The notes under the pieces: generated by a model
What the model was told of the DNA's origin: nothing
Database searches by the model: none
What the model saw: only the letters and a program-made list of their open reading frames with translations
Assembly (NCBI RefSeq): GCF_017948455.1
Contig: NZ_JAFFSU010000016.1
Coordinates: 122,464-186,463 of the forward strand
DNA: 64,000 bases
Source of the DNA: Streptomyces sp. GESEQ-4
GTDB lineage: Bacteria; Actinomycetota; Actinomycetes; Streptomycetales; Streptomycetaceae
Reading direction: 5' to 3'
Shown: one piece after another, positions 35,982 to 44,961 of the stretch
Numbering within the stretch: position 1 is the first letter of the stretch
How the letters are laid out: every line of letters begins with the position of its first letter
Program-made: the position numbers and the translations under genes

Positions 35982-36977
35982 ATGGAGACGATCTCGCACA
36001 CCAGGACCCTCGGCCGCACCGGCATCGAAGTCAGCGCTCTCGGCTTCGGCTGCTGGGCCATCGGCGGTGAGTGGCAGGACCCGGACGGGCAGCCGCTCGG
36101 CTGGGGCACGGTCGACGACGAGGAGTCCGTACGGGCCGTCCGGCGCGCACTCGACCTCGGCGTCACCTTCTTCGACACCGCCGACACCTACGGCGCCGGG
36201 CACAGCGAGCGCGTCCTCGGCCGGGCGCTCGGCAAGCGCCGGGCCGACGTGGTCCTCGCCACCAAGTGGGGCAACATCTTCGACGAGGAGACCCGCACCC
36301 TCACCGGCGGCGACGACTCCCCGGCGTACGCCCGCCGCGCCCTGACCGCCTCCCTCCGCCGCCTCGACACCGACTACGTCGACCTCTACCAGCTGCACCT
36401 CTCCGACGCCGACACCGAGAAGGCCGCCGAACTCCGGGAGACGTGCGAGGAGTTCGTACGCGAGGGGCTCATACGGTCGTACGCCTGGAGCACCGACGAT
36501 CCCGCCCGCGCCGCCGTCTTCGCGGAGGGCGCGCACTGTGCCGCCGTACAGCATCGGCTCAACATTCTTCAGGACGCGCCCGAAATGCTCGCTCTGTGCG
36601 AGGAGTTGGGGCTCGCCAGCATCAACCGGAGCCCGTTGGCGATGGGGTTGCTGACCGGGAAGCGGGCCGCCGGGCAGGCGCTTGAGGCCGGGGACATCCG
36701 CAGCGCTCCGCCCGCCTGGCTGCCCGGCTTCTCGCAGGGTGCGGGCGCGGACCCGGAGTGGGTCCAGCGGGTCGACGCGCTCAAGGACATCCTCACCAGC
36801 GGCGGCCGTACGCTCGCCCAGGGCGCCCTCGCCTGGATCTGGGCGCGCAGTCCGCGCACCGTGCCGATCCCGGGGTTCCGTACGGTCGCCCAGGCCGAGC
36901 AGAACGCCGGCGCGCTCGCCCAAGGGCCGCTGACCGCCGCCCAGTTGGCCGAGATCGACGGCATCCTGGGGCGGTGA
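35982..36977 (+). CDS. Aldo/keto reductase
   Basis: A 331-residue TIM-barrel NADPH-dependent oxidoreductase. The catalytic tetrad is visible: Asp and Tyr in FFDTADTYGAGHSERVLG, Lys in VLATKWGN, and His in DLYQLHLSD. The N-terminus LGRTGIEVSALGFGCWAIGG and the C-terminal cofactor segment TVPIPGFRTVAQAEQNAGAL are typical of the family. Such enzymes reduce aldehydes or ketones, and the substrate is unknown. It is preceded by about 80 bases holding its promoter and followed by about 260 bases of non-coding sequence. Confidence 0.94.
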   Translation: METISHTRTLGRTGIEVSALGFGCWAIGGEWQDPDGQPLGWGTVDDEESVRAVRRALDLGVTFFDTADTYGAGHSERVLGRALGKRRADVVLATKWGNIFDEETRTLTGGDDSPAYARRALTASLRRLDTDYVDLYQLHLSDADTEKAAELRETCEEFVREGLIRSYAWSTDDPARAAVFAEGAHCAAVQHRLNILQDAPEMLALCEELGLASINRSPLAMGLLTGKRAAGQALEAGDIRSAPPAWLPGFSQGAGADPEWVQRVDALKDILTSGGRTLAQGALAWIWARSPRTVPIPGFRTVAQAEQNAGALAQGPLTAAQLAEIDGILGR

Positions 36978-37239
36978 GCCAGCTGGCCTTATGGCAGCCG
37001 TTCCACGGTCCGGTGAGCACCTCGCGGTCCCTCGCGAGGCCACCCCCCAGCCCGGTGCCGTGGAACAGCTGCCATGTCCCCCCTGTCCCCCCTCACAGTG
37101 GCTGACGGGAGCTGAATGCTCCGACTGTGAAGCTCTTGTGGAGAGGGGTTGAGCATAAGCCTCCCACCGGCCGCAATGCAGCGGACTTTCACATTCCGGT
37201 TGTGCACGTTGTGAAGCCTGTGGGCTAGGGGTGCGCCAG

Positions 37240-38022
37240 TCAGCCGCGTCCGACGTACGGCATCGCGGTCGCCAGCACCGTCGCGAACTGCACGTTCGCC
37301 TCCAGCGGCAGCTCCGCCATGTGCCGCACCGTGCGCGCCACATCGGCCACGTCCATCACGGGTTCCGGTGCGACCTCGCCGTTCGCCTGGAGCGCCCCCG
37401 TCCGCATCCGGGCCGTCATGTCCGTCGCCGCGTTGCCGATGTCGATCTGCCCGACCGCGATGCCGTACGGCCGCCCGTCCAGCGACAGTGACTTCGTCAA
37501 GCCGGTCAGCGCGTGCTTGGTCGCCGTGTAGGCGACGGAGTGCGGGCGGGGCGTATGGGCGGAAATCGACCCGTTGTTGATGATTCGGCCGCCCTGCGGG
37601 TCCTGGTTCTTCATCTGCCGGTACGCCGCCTGCGCGCACAGGAACGCTCCGTTGAGGTTGGTGTCCACGACGTGGCGCCAGGCGTCGTACGGCAGGTCTT
37701 CCACCGGTACGCCGCCGGGGCCGAACGTTCCCGCGTTGTTGAACAGCAGGTCGACGCGCCCGAAGTGGTCCTTCGCCGCGGCGAACAGGGCGGTGACGTC
37801 CTCCGGTTGTGACACATCCGTCCGTACGGTGAGGGCGGCGGCCTCGGGTACGAGTGCGGCCGTTTCCGTCAGGGTCTCGGGGTGCCTTCCGGCCAGGGCC
37901 ACGGACCAGCCGGTGCGCAGTAGTTCTACGGCTACGGCTCGGCCGATGCCGGAGCCGGCGCCGGTGACTACGGCGATGCGAGTCCCGTCGCCGGTCTGCG
38001 TGTTCATTTGCATGGCGTTCAT
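37240..38022 (-). CDS. SDR family oxidoreductase
   Basis: A 260-residue classical short-chain dehydrogenase. It shows the cofactor loop VVTGAGSGIGRA (near 20-31), AGRHPET after the second strand (NADP-type Arg), NNAGTFG, the catalytic serine in NNGSISAH and YTATKHALTGL carrying the Tyr and Lys. Residues QIDIGNAATDM follow as the substrate loop. The start has two in-frame ATGs (residues 1 and 4, then 6), and 38022 gives the longest form. It faces the aldo/keto reductase across about 260 bases and is divergent from the PhoD gene, with a dispersed repeat element between. Confidence 0.92.
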   Translation of the reverse strand: MNAMQMNTQTGDGTRIAVVTGAGSGIGRAVAVELLRTGWSVALAGRHPETLTETAALVPEAAALTVRTDVSQPEDVTALFAAAKDHFGRVDLLFNNAGTFGPGGVPVEDLPYDAWRHVVDTNLNGAFLCAQAAYRQMKNQDPQGGRIINNGSISAHTPRPHSVAYTATKHALTGLTKSLSLDGRPYGIAVGQIDIGNAATDMTARMRTGALQANGEVAPEPVMDVADVARTVRHMAELPLEANVQFATVLATAMPYVGRG

Positions 38023-38061
38023 GGCGCCGCAGCGTAGTAGTGCCGCTGTTGGTCGTCGGTC

Positions 38062-38117
38062 GTCTGCGGGTTCGTTGTGGCTGGTCGCGCAGTTCCCCGC
38101 GCCCCTTTGGGGCGCCT
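38062..38117 (+). repeat. Streptomyces dispersed intergenic element, copy A
   Basis: The stretch contains GTCTGCGGGTTCGT, GGCTGGTCGCGCAGTTCCCC and GCGCCCCTTTGGGGCGCC, the last forming a hairpin. Related copies lie at about 46.06 and 57.01 kb. The core GGTCGCGCAGTTCCCCGCGC is familiar from many Streptomyces intergenic regions. Confidence 0.75.
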
Positions 38118-38228
38118 GCCGAACCGGAGTCTCATTGGGTCGTCATCTGGGTGTTGTGTACGTGCCAAGCGGGGGTCGTCCTGGGTCACTCCAATCGTCC
38201 TGCATCCCATTGCCAGGGGAGGACCAGG

Positions 38229-39851
38229 ATGTCCCAGCACACCCCCGAACTCCGTGCCGTCGCGCGCCACTTGGGCCGACGTCGTTTTCTGACCGTCACC
38301 GGCGCGGCTGCCGCGCTCGCGTTTGCTGTGAATCTGCCTGCCGGAGGCACCGCCAGTGCCGCTGAGCTCGACGCGGCGCAGATCGTCGAGGACCCGTTCA
38401 CGCTCGGCGTCGCTTCCGGCGACCCGCAGCCCGGCTCCGTGCTTCTGTGGACGCGGCTGGCGCCCGCACCGTTTCAGCCGGACAGCGGTCTGCCCGCCGC
38501 GCGTGTCACCGTCCAGTGGGAGGTGGCGCGTGACGAGAAGTTCCGCCGGATCGCCAGACGTGGTGCGGCGACCGCGCACCCCGAGTTCCACCACACCGTG
38601 CATGTCGCGGTCGACGGTCTGGACGAGGGCCGTGTGTACTACTACCGCTTTTGGGTGGGCCGTTGGGTCAGCCCGGTCGGCCGCACCCGCACCGCTCCCG
38701 GCCTCGGCAGCAAGGTCTCCGCGCTGACCTTCGGCGTGGTCTCCTGCCAGCGCTACGACCAGGCCTACTTCACCGCCTACCGGCACCTCGCCGAGGACGA
38801 CGTGGACCTGGTCTTCCACCTCGGCGACTACCTCTACGAGTACCCGGTCAGCTCCGTCGGCGGCGCCCGCGCCTACCCGGCGGGCACCCTGCCCGACCTG
38901 CTCAACCGCGAGACGGTGACGCTGGAGGACTACCGGCTGCGGTACGCGCTGTACAAGTCGGACGCCGACCTCGCCGCCGCGCACGCGGCGCACCCGTTCA
39001 TCGTCACCTGGGACGACCACGAGACCGAGAACAACTACGCCGACGACATCCCGGAGAACAGCGTCCCGCCGGAGGAGTTCCTGATCCGCCGGGCCGCCGC
39101 CTATCGCGCCTACTGGGAGAACATGCCGCTGCGCCGCCCTCAGCTGCCCGACGGCCCCGACCTCCAGCTCTACCGGCGGCTGCACTGGGGCCGGCTGGCC
39201 CAGTTCGATGTGCTGGACACTCGACAGTACCGCTCCAACCAGGCGTACGGCGACGGCTGGCAGCTGCCCGGGCCCGAGTCCGAGGACCCGGCGCGCACGC
39301 TGACCGGTGACGCGCAGGAGCAGTGGCTGATCGACGGCTGGCACCGCTCGCGCGCGCTGTGGAACGTGGTCCCGCAGCAGGTCACCTTCTCCCGCCGGCA
39401 CAACACCACGACTCCGCCCTCCCCGGTCTCCATGGATTCCTGGGACGGTTACCCGGCCTCCCGCGAGCGCGTCCTCGCCGGTGCCGAGGCGGCCGGGATC
39501 GAGAACCTGATGGTCCTCACCGGCGACGTCCACGTGGGCTACGGCTTCGACATCAAGCGGGACTTCGCCGACCCCGACTCACCGACCGTGGGCACGGAGA
39601 TCGTCGCCACCTCGATCTCCAGCGGCGGCAACGGCTCCGAGAAGCCCGCCAACTGGGCCACCTACCTGGCCGCCAACCCGCACATGAAGTTCTACAACGG
39701 GCTGCGTGGCTATGCGACGGTCGCGCTGGGCCGGGAGTCGGCGCGGGCCGACTTCAAGACGCTGGCCTACGCAACGACGCCGGGCGCACCGGTGACGACG
39801 GCCGCGTCCTTCGTGACGGAGGCGGGGGCGCCGGGGCTCAAGCCGGTGTGA
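38229..39851 (+). CDS. phoD: PhoD-type alkaline phosphatase, Tat-exported
   Basis: A 540-residue phosphodiesterase/phosphomonoesterase of the PhoD family. The N-terminus has a twin-arginine signal (HLGRRRFLTVTGAAAALAF, cut after about residue 40). The PhoD N-terminal domain (FTLGVASGDPQPGSVLLWTR) precedes the metallophosphatase core with SCQRYDQ, FHLGDYLYEY, TWDDHETENN and LTGDVHVGYG supplying Fe/Ca ligands. It releases phosphate from extracellular organic phosphates. The ATG at 38229 follows GGGGAGGA. In Streptomyces phoD is usually under PhoP control; I did not find a convincing PHO box by eye. It overlaps the next gene tail to tail by 14 bases. Confidence 0.92.
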   Translation: MSQHTPELRAVARHLGRRRFLTVTGAAAALAFAVNLPAGGTASAAELDAAQIVEDPFTLGVASGDPQPGSVLLWTRLAPAPFQPDSGLPAARVTVQWEVARDEKFRRIARRGAATAHPEFHHTVHVAVDGLDEGRVYYYRFWVGRWVSPVGRTRTAPGLGSKVSALTFGVVSCQRYDQAYFTAYRHLAEDDVDLVFHLGDYLYEYPVSSVGGARAYPAGTLPDLLNRETVTLEDYRLRYALYKSDADLAAAHAAHPFIVTWDDHETENNYADDIPENSVPPEEFLIRRAAAYRAYWENMPLRRPQLPDGPDLQLYRRLHWGRLAQFDVLDTRQYRSNQAYGDGWQLPGPESEDPARTLTGDAQEQWLIDGWHRSRALWNVVPQQVTFSRRHNTTTPPSPVSMDSWDGYPASRERVLAGAEAAGIENLMVLTGDVHVGYGFDIKRDFADPDSPTVGTEIVATSISSGGNGSEKPANWATYLAANPHMKFYNGLRGYATVALGRESARADFKTLAYATTPGAPVTTAASFVTEAGAPGLKPV

Positions 39852-40881
39852 CGGCCGGTACGGCTTCCTGGTCGTCGGTCTCGTCGCCCTCGCCGGGGTA
39901 GCGGACACCGATGCGGTCACGTATCGCGTCGAGCGTCCGCATCACGGCGAGGGTGCCGTCGAGGGGGACGAGCGAGGACTCGGTCTCGCTGGCCCGCAGG
40001 GCCCGCATCACCTCGCGGGCCTCGTACTTGAGGCTGTTGTGCGGGTCGGCGGCCGTGTCGTGGGCGAACACCTCCGGTTCACGGCCGTCGCGGTGCAGGA
40101 CGAAGCGGTCGGCGTGGAAGAAGCCGTACGGGATGTCGATGCGGCCCTGCGAGCCGGTGACCGACGCGGAGACGGACGTACCGCCGACGACAGAGCAGTG
40201 CACCGAGGCGAGAGCACCGCTCTCCCACGAGAGCAGTGCACCCGTCTGGAGATCGACGCCCTCGTCCGAGAGCACTGCTCGCGCCGCGATGTCCGACGGC
40301 TCCCCGAGCAGCAGCTGCGCGAACGACACCGGGTACACCCCGAGGTCCAGCAGCGCGCCGCCGCCCTGCGCCGGGTCGCGGAGACGGTGCGAGGGCGGGA
40401 AGGGGCCCGCAAGGCCGAAGTCGGCCTGCACGGTGCGCACTTCGCCGATCCCGCCGTCGTCGACGAGGGCCTTCAGTCGCCGGATCACGGGGTTGCAGTA
40501 CATCCACATGGCCTCCATCAGGAAGCTCCCGCGCGCCTTCGCCAGCGCGACCAGTTCCTCGGCCTCGCGCACGTTCAGCGTGAACGCCTTCTCGCACAGC
40601 ACGTTCCGCCCGGCCTCCAGACAGAGACCGGCGGCGGCCCGGTGTGCCGCGTGCGGGGTGGCGACGTACACGACATCGATGTCCTCGTCGGCCGCGAGGG
40701 AGGCCCAGTCGCCGTACGCCCGGGGAATCCCGAACCGTTCCGCGAACGCCTTCGCCGAGTCCGCGGAGCGCGAGGCCACCGCCACCACGTCCGCGTCCGG
40801 CAGATCCACCAGATCCGCCGTGAACGCGGCCGCGATCCCGCCCGTCGCGAGGATCCCCCACCGCACGTTCTCCGCCGTCAT
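39838..40881 (-). CDS. Gfo/Idh/MocA family oxidoreductase
   Basis: A 347-residue NAD(P)-dependent dehydrogenase. The N-terminal Rossmann domain starts VRWGILATGGIAAAF; VAVASRSADSAKAFAERFG follows. The EKAFTLN-type motif appears as CEKAFTLNVREAEEL and supplies the conserved E-K pair used in catalysis. The C-terminal alpha/beta domain has HRLRDPAQGGGALLDLGVYP, the G-G-x-L-x-D-x-G-x-Y/H signature. Substrates in this family are mostly sugars or inositols, and trans-dihydrodiol reductases look similar. ATG 40881 starts at the family N-terminus; the longer open frame upstream is the antisense of the exporter gene. Confidence 0.92.
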   Translation of the reverse strand: MTAENVRWGILATGGIAAAFTADLVDLPDADVVAVASRSADSAKAFAERFGIPRAYGDWASLAADEDIDVVYVATPHAAHRAAAGLCLEAGRNVLCEKAFTLNVREAEELVALAKARGSFLMEAMWMYCNPVIRRLKALVDDGGIGEVRTVQADFGLAGPFPPSHRLRDPAQGGGALLDLGVYPVSFAQLLLGEPSDIAARAVLSDEGVDLQTGALLSWESGALASVHCSVVGGTSVSASVTGSQGRIDIPYGFFHADRFVLHRDGREPEVFAHDTAADPHNSLKYEAREVMRALRASETESSLVPLDGTLAVMRTLDAIRDRIGVRYPGEGDETDDQEAVPAVTPA

Positions 40882-40966
40882 CCCGTCCCGCCCTCGTTCG
40901 TGTGACCCCAGCCACTGTGTTCGAACTGAGAGCATAGGGGCCGTATCGCGAGGAGAGGGAGGGCGC

Positions 40967-42298
40967 ATGCCCGAACGTGGGGCATCCAGGGCAGCCATAT
41001 CGAAGACATCGAACGAGACGCAGAACGAGACGCAGGCGGCCGTACCGGCACCGAAGCCGGAAGCGGCCGTCCGTGCTGTGCGCCGCACCGGCATGCTCGT
41101 CACCCTCATCCTCGGCGGAATGACCGCCGTGCCGCCGCTGACCATGGACATGTACCTCCCGGCGCTGCCGCAGGTCACCGAGTCCCTGCACGCGTCCGCC
41201 GCGACCGTCCAGCTCACGCTCACCGGCTGTCTGGCCGGCATGGCGCTCGGGCAGCTGGTCGTCGGACCGATGAGCGACAAGTGGGGGCGGCGGCGCCCGC
41301 TGCTCATCGGTCTCGCGGTCTACATCGTCGCCACCGCCCTGTGCGCGCTGGCGCCCACCGTCGAGACGCTGGTCGCCTTCCGGCTGGTGCAGGGGCTCGC
41401 GGGCGCGGCCGGGATCGTGATCGCGCGGGCGGTCGTACGGGATCTGTTCGACGGCATGGACATGGCCCGCTTCCTGTCCACCCTCATGCTGATCTCCGGG
41501 GTAGCGCCGATCGTGGCGCCGCTGATCGGCGGACAGATCCTGCAAGTGACCGACTGGCGGGGCGTGTTCGTCGTGCTCACGGTGGTGGGGGTGGCGCTGG
41601 CCGCCGTCGTCTGGGCGAAGCTGCCGGAGACGCTGCAGCCCGGCGAACGGCACGACGGCGGGGTGGGCGAGGCCCTGCGCTCGATGCGGCGGCTGCTCGC
41701 CGACCGCGCCTTCTCCGGCTACATGATCGCCGGCGGCTTCGCCTTCGCCTCCCTCTTCGCCTACATAGCCGCCTCGCCGTTCGTGATCCAGGAGATCTAC
41801 GGGGCCTCGCCGCAGACGTTCAGCGTGCTGTTCGGGATCAACTCGGTCGGGCTGATCGCCGTCGGTCAGCTCAACGGGAAGGTGCTGGTCGGGCGGGTCG
41901 ACCTCGACAAGGTGCTGGCCGTCGGGCTGGTGATCGTCATCGCCGCCGCGACCGCGCTGCTGGTGATGTCCCTTGGCGTGTTCGGCGAGGTGGGGCTGGT
42001 GCCGGTGGCCGCCGCGCTGTTCGTGCTGATGTCCGCGATGGGCATCACCCTGCCCAACACCCAGGCCCTCGCCCTCATGCGCACCCGGCACGCCGCCGGC
42101 TCCGCCTCCGCGCTGCTCGGCACGACCTCCTTCCTCGTCGGCGCGATCGCCTCGCCGCTGGTCGGTGTCGCCGGGGAGGACACCGCCGTCCCGATGGCCG
42201 TCGTCCAACTGGCGGCGGCACTGGTGGCACTGGCCTGCTTCGTGGGAATGTGCCGTCCTTGGAACACGCGTACGGATTCGGAGGGAGCAGGGAGCTGA
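40967..42298 (+). CDS. Bcr/CflA-type multidrug efflux MFS transporter
   Basis: A 443-residue 12-helix major facilitator. After a polar tail of about 40 residues come LVTLILGGMTAVPPLTMDMY (family motif with MDMYLPALP), the loop 2-3 motif GPMSDKWGRRRPLL, and VQGLAGAAGIVIARAVVRDL (antiporter motif C-like with R-D). This is the hallmark of the Bcr/CflA drug:H+ antiporters. The ATG at 40967 has a strong GAGGAGAGGGAGGG upstream. It overlaps the following serine hydrolase gene and is probably cotranscribed with it, so a shared role in handling a toxic or antibiotic compound is possible. Confidence 0.9.
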   Translation: MPERGASRAAISKTSNETQNETQAAVPAPKPEAAVRAVRRTGMLVTLILGGMTAVPPLTMDMYLPALPQVTESLHASAATVQLTLTGCLAGMALGQLVVGPMSDKWGRRRPLLIGLAVYIVATALCALAPTVETLVAFRLVQGLAGAAGIVIARAVVRDLFDGMDMARFLSTLMLISGVAPIVAPLIGGQILQVTDWRGVFVVLTVVGVALAAVVWAKLPETLQPGERHDGGVGEALRSMRRLLADRAFSGYMIAGGFAFASLFAYIAASPFVIQEIYGASPQTFSVLFGINSVGLIAVGQLNGKVLVGRVDLDKVLAVGLVIVIAAATALLVMSLGVFGEVGLVPVAAALFVLMSAMGITLPNTQALALMRTRHAAGSASALLGTTSFLVGAIASPLVGVAGEDTAVPMAVVQLAAALVALACFVGMCRPWNTRTDSEGAGS

Positions 42299-43425
42299 GC
42301 GCGCCGAGACTGCGCAACGGCACAGCGGAACGGGCCGGACTCGACCCCGGGGAACTGAGCCGCCTCGTCCGCGAGGTGAACGGCCTCACCACCGGGGCAC
42401 GCCCCTGGGCGGCGGGCGCCGTCGTGGTCGCCGGGCGCGGGCCGGTCATCGCCGTCGAGGAGGCGGTGGGGTGGGCCGTACGGTACGAGCGCTACGACGC
42501 GGAGGCCGACGCGGGCGTGGAGCTGCCGTCGTCCGAACGGGTGCCCATGACGACCGGCACCCCCTTCGACCTCGCCTCCCTGACCAAGCTGTTCACGGCC
42601 GTCGCCGCCGTGCAGCAGATCGAGCGGGGGACGCTCGGCATCGACGCGCGCGTGGGTGCGTATCTGCCCGACTTCACGGCCGCCGCCGCGCACGGCATCA
42701 CCGTGCGGCAGCTGCTCACCCACACCTCCGGGCTGCGGCCCGAGCTCCCGCTGTACGACTGCGCCGACGCGGCCGAACGGCTGGCGCTGCTGCGGGCGGA
42801 GGCGCCGGTCGGGGCGCCCGGCACGTACTGCTACTCCGATCTGAATCCGTTGCTGCTGCAGCAGGTGCTGGAACGGATCACGGGCCGTGCGCTCGACGTG
42901 CTCGTGCGCGACGGAATCACGCGTCCGCTGGGGATGACGGCGACGGGCTATGGTCCCCGTCCCGATGCGGCGGCCACGGAAGACCAACGGCGGCCGTGGG
43001 CCAAGGTGGACCGGGGGATGCTGCGGGGGGTCGTCCACGACGAGAACGCCTGGGCGCTGGGCGGGGTGGCCGGTCATGCGGGTCTGTTCTCGACGGGACG
43101 GGATCTCGCTGTCTTCTGCCGGGCGCTGCTCGCGGGCGGCTCCTACGGTCCCGCGCGCATCCTCGGTCCCGACTTCGTGGAGCTGCTGCTGACGCCGCCC
43201 GGGCTGGGCTTCGCGGTGGATCAGCCGTGGTTCATGGGGGAGCTGGCGGGGGAGGGGGCGGCCGGGCATACGGGGTTCACGGGGACGTCGCTGGTGCTGG
43301 ATCCGGCGACGGACACGTTTCTGGTGCTGCTGGCGAATGCGGTGCATCCGCGGAGGCGGGCCGCGGACAGCAGGCCGAGGGCACGGGCGGGGACGCGGGT
43401 GGCGCGGGCGGTGCGGGGGCTGTAG
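42250..43425 (+). CDS. Serine hydrolase of the beta-lactamase / penicillin-binding protein type
   Basis: A roughly 391-residue serine hydrolase, class C beta-lactamase fold. The nucleophile motif is S-L-T-K (FDLASLTKLFTA), the second motif Y-S-D-L-N (TYCYSDLNPLL) and the third H-T-G (GHTGFTGTSLVL). No signal peptide is visible, so it is probably cytoplasmic and acts as an esterase or amidase. GTG 42250 is the best standard start but its ribosome site is weak. A CTG at 42295 preceded by GGAGGGAGCAGGGAG and overlapping the exporter stop by four bases would give a typical coupled start at SAPRLRNG. It is followed by a strong terminator. Confidence 0.85.
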   Translation: MPSLEHAYGFGGSRELSAPRLRNGTAERAGLDPGELSRLVREVNGLTTGARPWAAGAVVVAGRGPVIAVEEAVGWAVRYERYDAEADAGVELPSSERVPMTTGTPFDLASLTKLFTAVAAVQQIERGTLGIDARVGAYLPDFTAAAAHGITVRQLLTHTSGLRPELPLYDCADAAERLALLRAEAPVGAPGTYCYSDLNPLLLQQVLERITGRALDVLVRDGITRPLGMTATGYGPRPDAAATEDQRRPWAKVDRGMLRGVVHDENAWALGGVAGHAGLFSTGRDLAVFCRALLAGGSYGPARILGPDFVELLLTPPGLGFAVDQPWFMGELAGEGAAGHTGFTGTSLVLDPATDTFLVLLANAVHPRRRAADSRPRARAGTRVARAVRGL

Positions 43426-43435
43426 CGCCCACGCG

Positions 43436-43467
43436 ACCCGTCCCCTGCTGGGGACGGGTCTTTTCTT
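43436..43467 (+). terminator. Strong intrinsic terminator
   Basis: ACCCGTCCCC (43436-43445) and GGGGACGGGT (43450-43459) form a perfect 10-bp stem with a TGCT loop, followed by CTTTTCTT. It ends the exporter-hydrolase operon and insulates the heme oxygenase gene. Confidence 0.92.
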
Positions 43468-43528
43468 GTACTCTTTTACCGACAGGACGTCGGCAAGTTT
43501 CCCGACAAGGGGTCGGGAAGTGGTTGAC

Positions 43529-43547
43529 TTAGGTAAGCCTAACCGTA
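43529..43547 (+). promoter_or_regulatory. Iron box (DmdR/IdeR/DtxR-like operator) upstream of heme oxygenase
   Basis: TTAGGTAAGCCTAACCGTA closely follows the actinobacterial iron-box consensus TTAGGTTAGGCTAACCTAA; the core TTAGG-TAAG-CCTAA is a perfect inverted repeat. It sits between a TTGACT -35-like hexamer (43524-43529) and a TAGAAA -10-like hexamer (43546-43551) spaced 16 bases, so a bound iron-loaded repressor would block the promoter. Confidence 0.85.
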
Positions 43548-43561
43548 GAAAATCAGGGCTC

Positions 43562-44209
43562 ATGGACTCCTTCTCGACCCTCATCCGTACCGCGTCCCAC
43601 GAGCAGCACGTGGAGGCGGAGACCTCGACGTTCATGAGCGACCTGCTCGGCGGCAGGCTCGGCGTCGACGCGTACGCGCGCTACACCGAGCAACTGTGGT
43701 TCGTGTACGAGGCACTGGAGACCGGTACCGAGCGGCTGGCGGCGGACCCGGTGGCCGGCCCCTTCATCCAGCCCGAGCTCTTCCGGCTCCCCGCGCTGGA
43801 GCGGGACCTGGAGCACCTGCGCGGCCCCGACTGGCGCGCGTCCCTCACCGCCCTCCCGGCCACCCAGGCCTACGCGACCCGCATCGCCGAGTGCGCCGAC
43901 ACCTGGCCGGCGGGCTACATCGCCCACCACTACACCCGCTACCTCGGCGACCTCTCCGGCGGCCAGATCATCCGCGACAAGGCGGAGCGGACCTGGGGCT
44001 TCACGAGGAAGGGTGACGGCGTCCGCTTCTACGTGTTCGAGGAGATCGCCAACCCGGCGGCGTTCAAGCGGGGTTACCGGGAGCTGCTGGACGGGGTCCA
44101 CGCGGACGACCTGGAGAAGCAGCGCATCATCACGGAGTGCAAGAAGGCGTTCGCACTCAACACGGCGGTGTTCCGGGCGCTGGGCGAGGAGTTTCCGCTG
44201 AGCGCATAG
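43562..44209 (+). CDS. hmuO: Biliverdin-producing heme oxygenase
   Basis: A 215-residue all-alpha heme oxygenase that opens heme to biliverdin, carbon monoxide and ferrous iron. The proximal ligand is H16 in EQHVEAETSTFM, matching the H-x-x-A-E-x-S-T-F-M of bacterial HmuO. The distal helix is Y-L-G-D-L-S-G-G-Q, the conserved kinked segment over the heme. The length is typical. It is transcribed alone from a promoter overlapped by an iron box and so should be induced by iron starvation; the mRNA leader predicted from that promoter is very short. Its position beside a FecCD permease and ATPase suggests those import heme or a siderophore. Confidence 0.94.
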   Translation: MDSFSTLIRTASHEQHVEAETSTFMSDLLGGRLGVDAYARYTEQLWFVYEALETGTERLAADPVAGPFIQPELFRLPALERDLEHLRGPDWRASLTALPATQAYATRIAECADTWPAGYIAHHYTRYLGDLSGGQIIRDKAERTWGFTRKGDGVRFYVFEEIANPAAFKRGYRELLDGVHADDLEKQRIITECKKAFALNTAVFRALGEEFPLSA

Positions 44210-44239
44210 GGCTCAGTGCGAGTGCTCAGTCTTCAGCGC

Positions 44240-44884
44240 TCAGTGCTCCAGGAACACGCGCCCTCCGACCTCCACCCAGCCGCCCGGCTGCGGAGCGGTG
44301 AGGATCTGAGACCCCGACCCCTGCGTGATGTTGAGGGCCCTGCCCAACTGGTCCGTGAGCAGCATGGCCGCCGCCCCGGTCGCCTCGTCCTCCTCGACAC
44401 CGTCACCGCGACCGGGAAAGCCACGGGCCCGGATCCGCCCCGCGGCCTCGTCCTCCCAGGCCCAGGCGTACACCCACTCGCCGGGCGGCGGCACCGGCAG
44501 GGCGTCGACCTCGGCGGCCGTGGCGTACCGGCGCAGGGTGCGCGGCGGAACCCACTCCGCCCGCGCCTCGATCCAGCTGAACTCGCCGTCCAGGCGGGCG
44601 CCCACGACACCGGCGGGCGTGACCAGTTCGGGGACATCGAGGAGCCAGGCCGTACCGACGCAGGGATACCCGGCGAAGGGCAGCCGTGTGCTGGGCGTGT
44701 AGATGTCGATGACCCCGCGCTCGGGATCATCCACGAACACGGTCTCACTGAACCCGAGCTTCGCCGCGAACGCCTGCCGCTCCTCCCGCTCCGGCATCAG
44801 CGAGCCGTCGCGGACGACGCCGAGTTCGTTGCCGCGTCCGCCCGCGGCGCCGCAGAAGACACGCAGCACGTCGTAATCAGTCAC
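44240..44884 (-). CDS. PhzF family isomerase-like protein
   Basis: A 214-residue member of the PhzF/YddE family, two similar alpha/beta halves. The catalytic glutamate is E47 in LGFSETVFV, and the second-half signature is GVEEDEATGAAAMLLTDQLG, with the G-R-G-D near it. It starts FCGAAGGRGNELGVV in place of the usual VFT...GNPLAVV, and at 214 residues it is shorter than the common 260-280, so it is a compact variant. PhzF itself isomerises a phenazine precursor; most relatives are unassigned. The gene is convergent with heme oxygenase and divergent from the permease gene across the iron box. Confidence 0.85.
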   Translation of the reverse strand: MTDYDVLRVFCGAAGGRGNELGVVRDGSLMPEREERQAFAAKLGFSETVFVDDPERGVIDIYTPSTRLPFAGYPCVGTAWLLDVPELVTPAGVVGARLDGEFSWIEARAEWVPPRTLRRYATAAEVDALPVPPPGEWVYAWAWEDEAAGRIRARGFPGRGDGVEEDEATGAAAMLLTDQLGRALNITQGSGSQILTAPQPGGWVEVGGRVFLEH

Positions 44885-44915
44885 AGAGGCATTGAAGCAG
44901 CACGCCGGTGACGAG

Positions 44916-44934
44916 CGAGGTAAGGCTAACCTAA
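44916..44934 (+). promoter_or_regulatory. Iron box upstream of FecCD permease
   Basis: CGAGGTAAGGCTAACCTAA matches 16 of 19 positions of the TTAGGTTAGGCTAACCTAA consensus. It lies between the divergent PhzF-like and permease genes, 28 bases before the permease ATG, and could control both. Confidence 0.9.
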
Positions 44935-44961
44935 GCTTTGATCACTGAAGGGGAGAGCCGG

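Noticed and set aside
36978..37239. Possible small gene between the aldo/keto reductase and the SDR
   Set aside because: Short frames lack a ribosome site and any domain; treated as non-coding.
43499..43519. Second hairpin (TCCCGAC/GTCGGGA) before the heme oxygenase promoter
   Set aside because: Only a 7-bp stem, and it sits between a strong terminator and the iron box; function not supportable.
44213..44245. Three GCTCAGT-containing units after heme oxygenase
   Set aside because: Degenerate and short; could be chance repetition at a convergent gene end, so not listed as a repeat.
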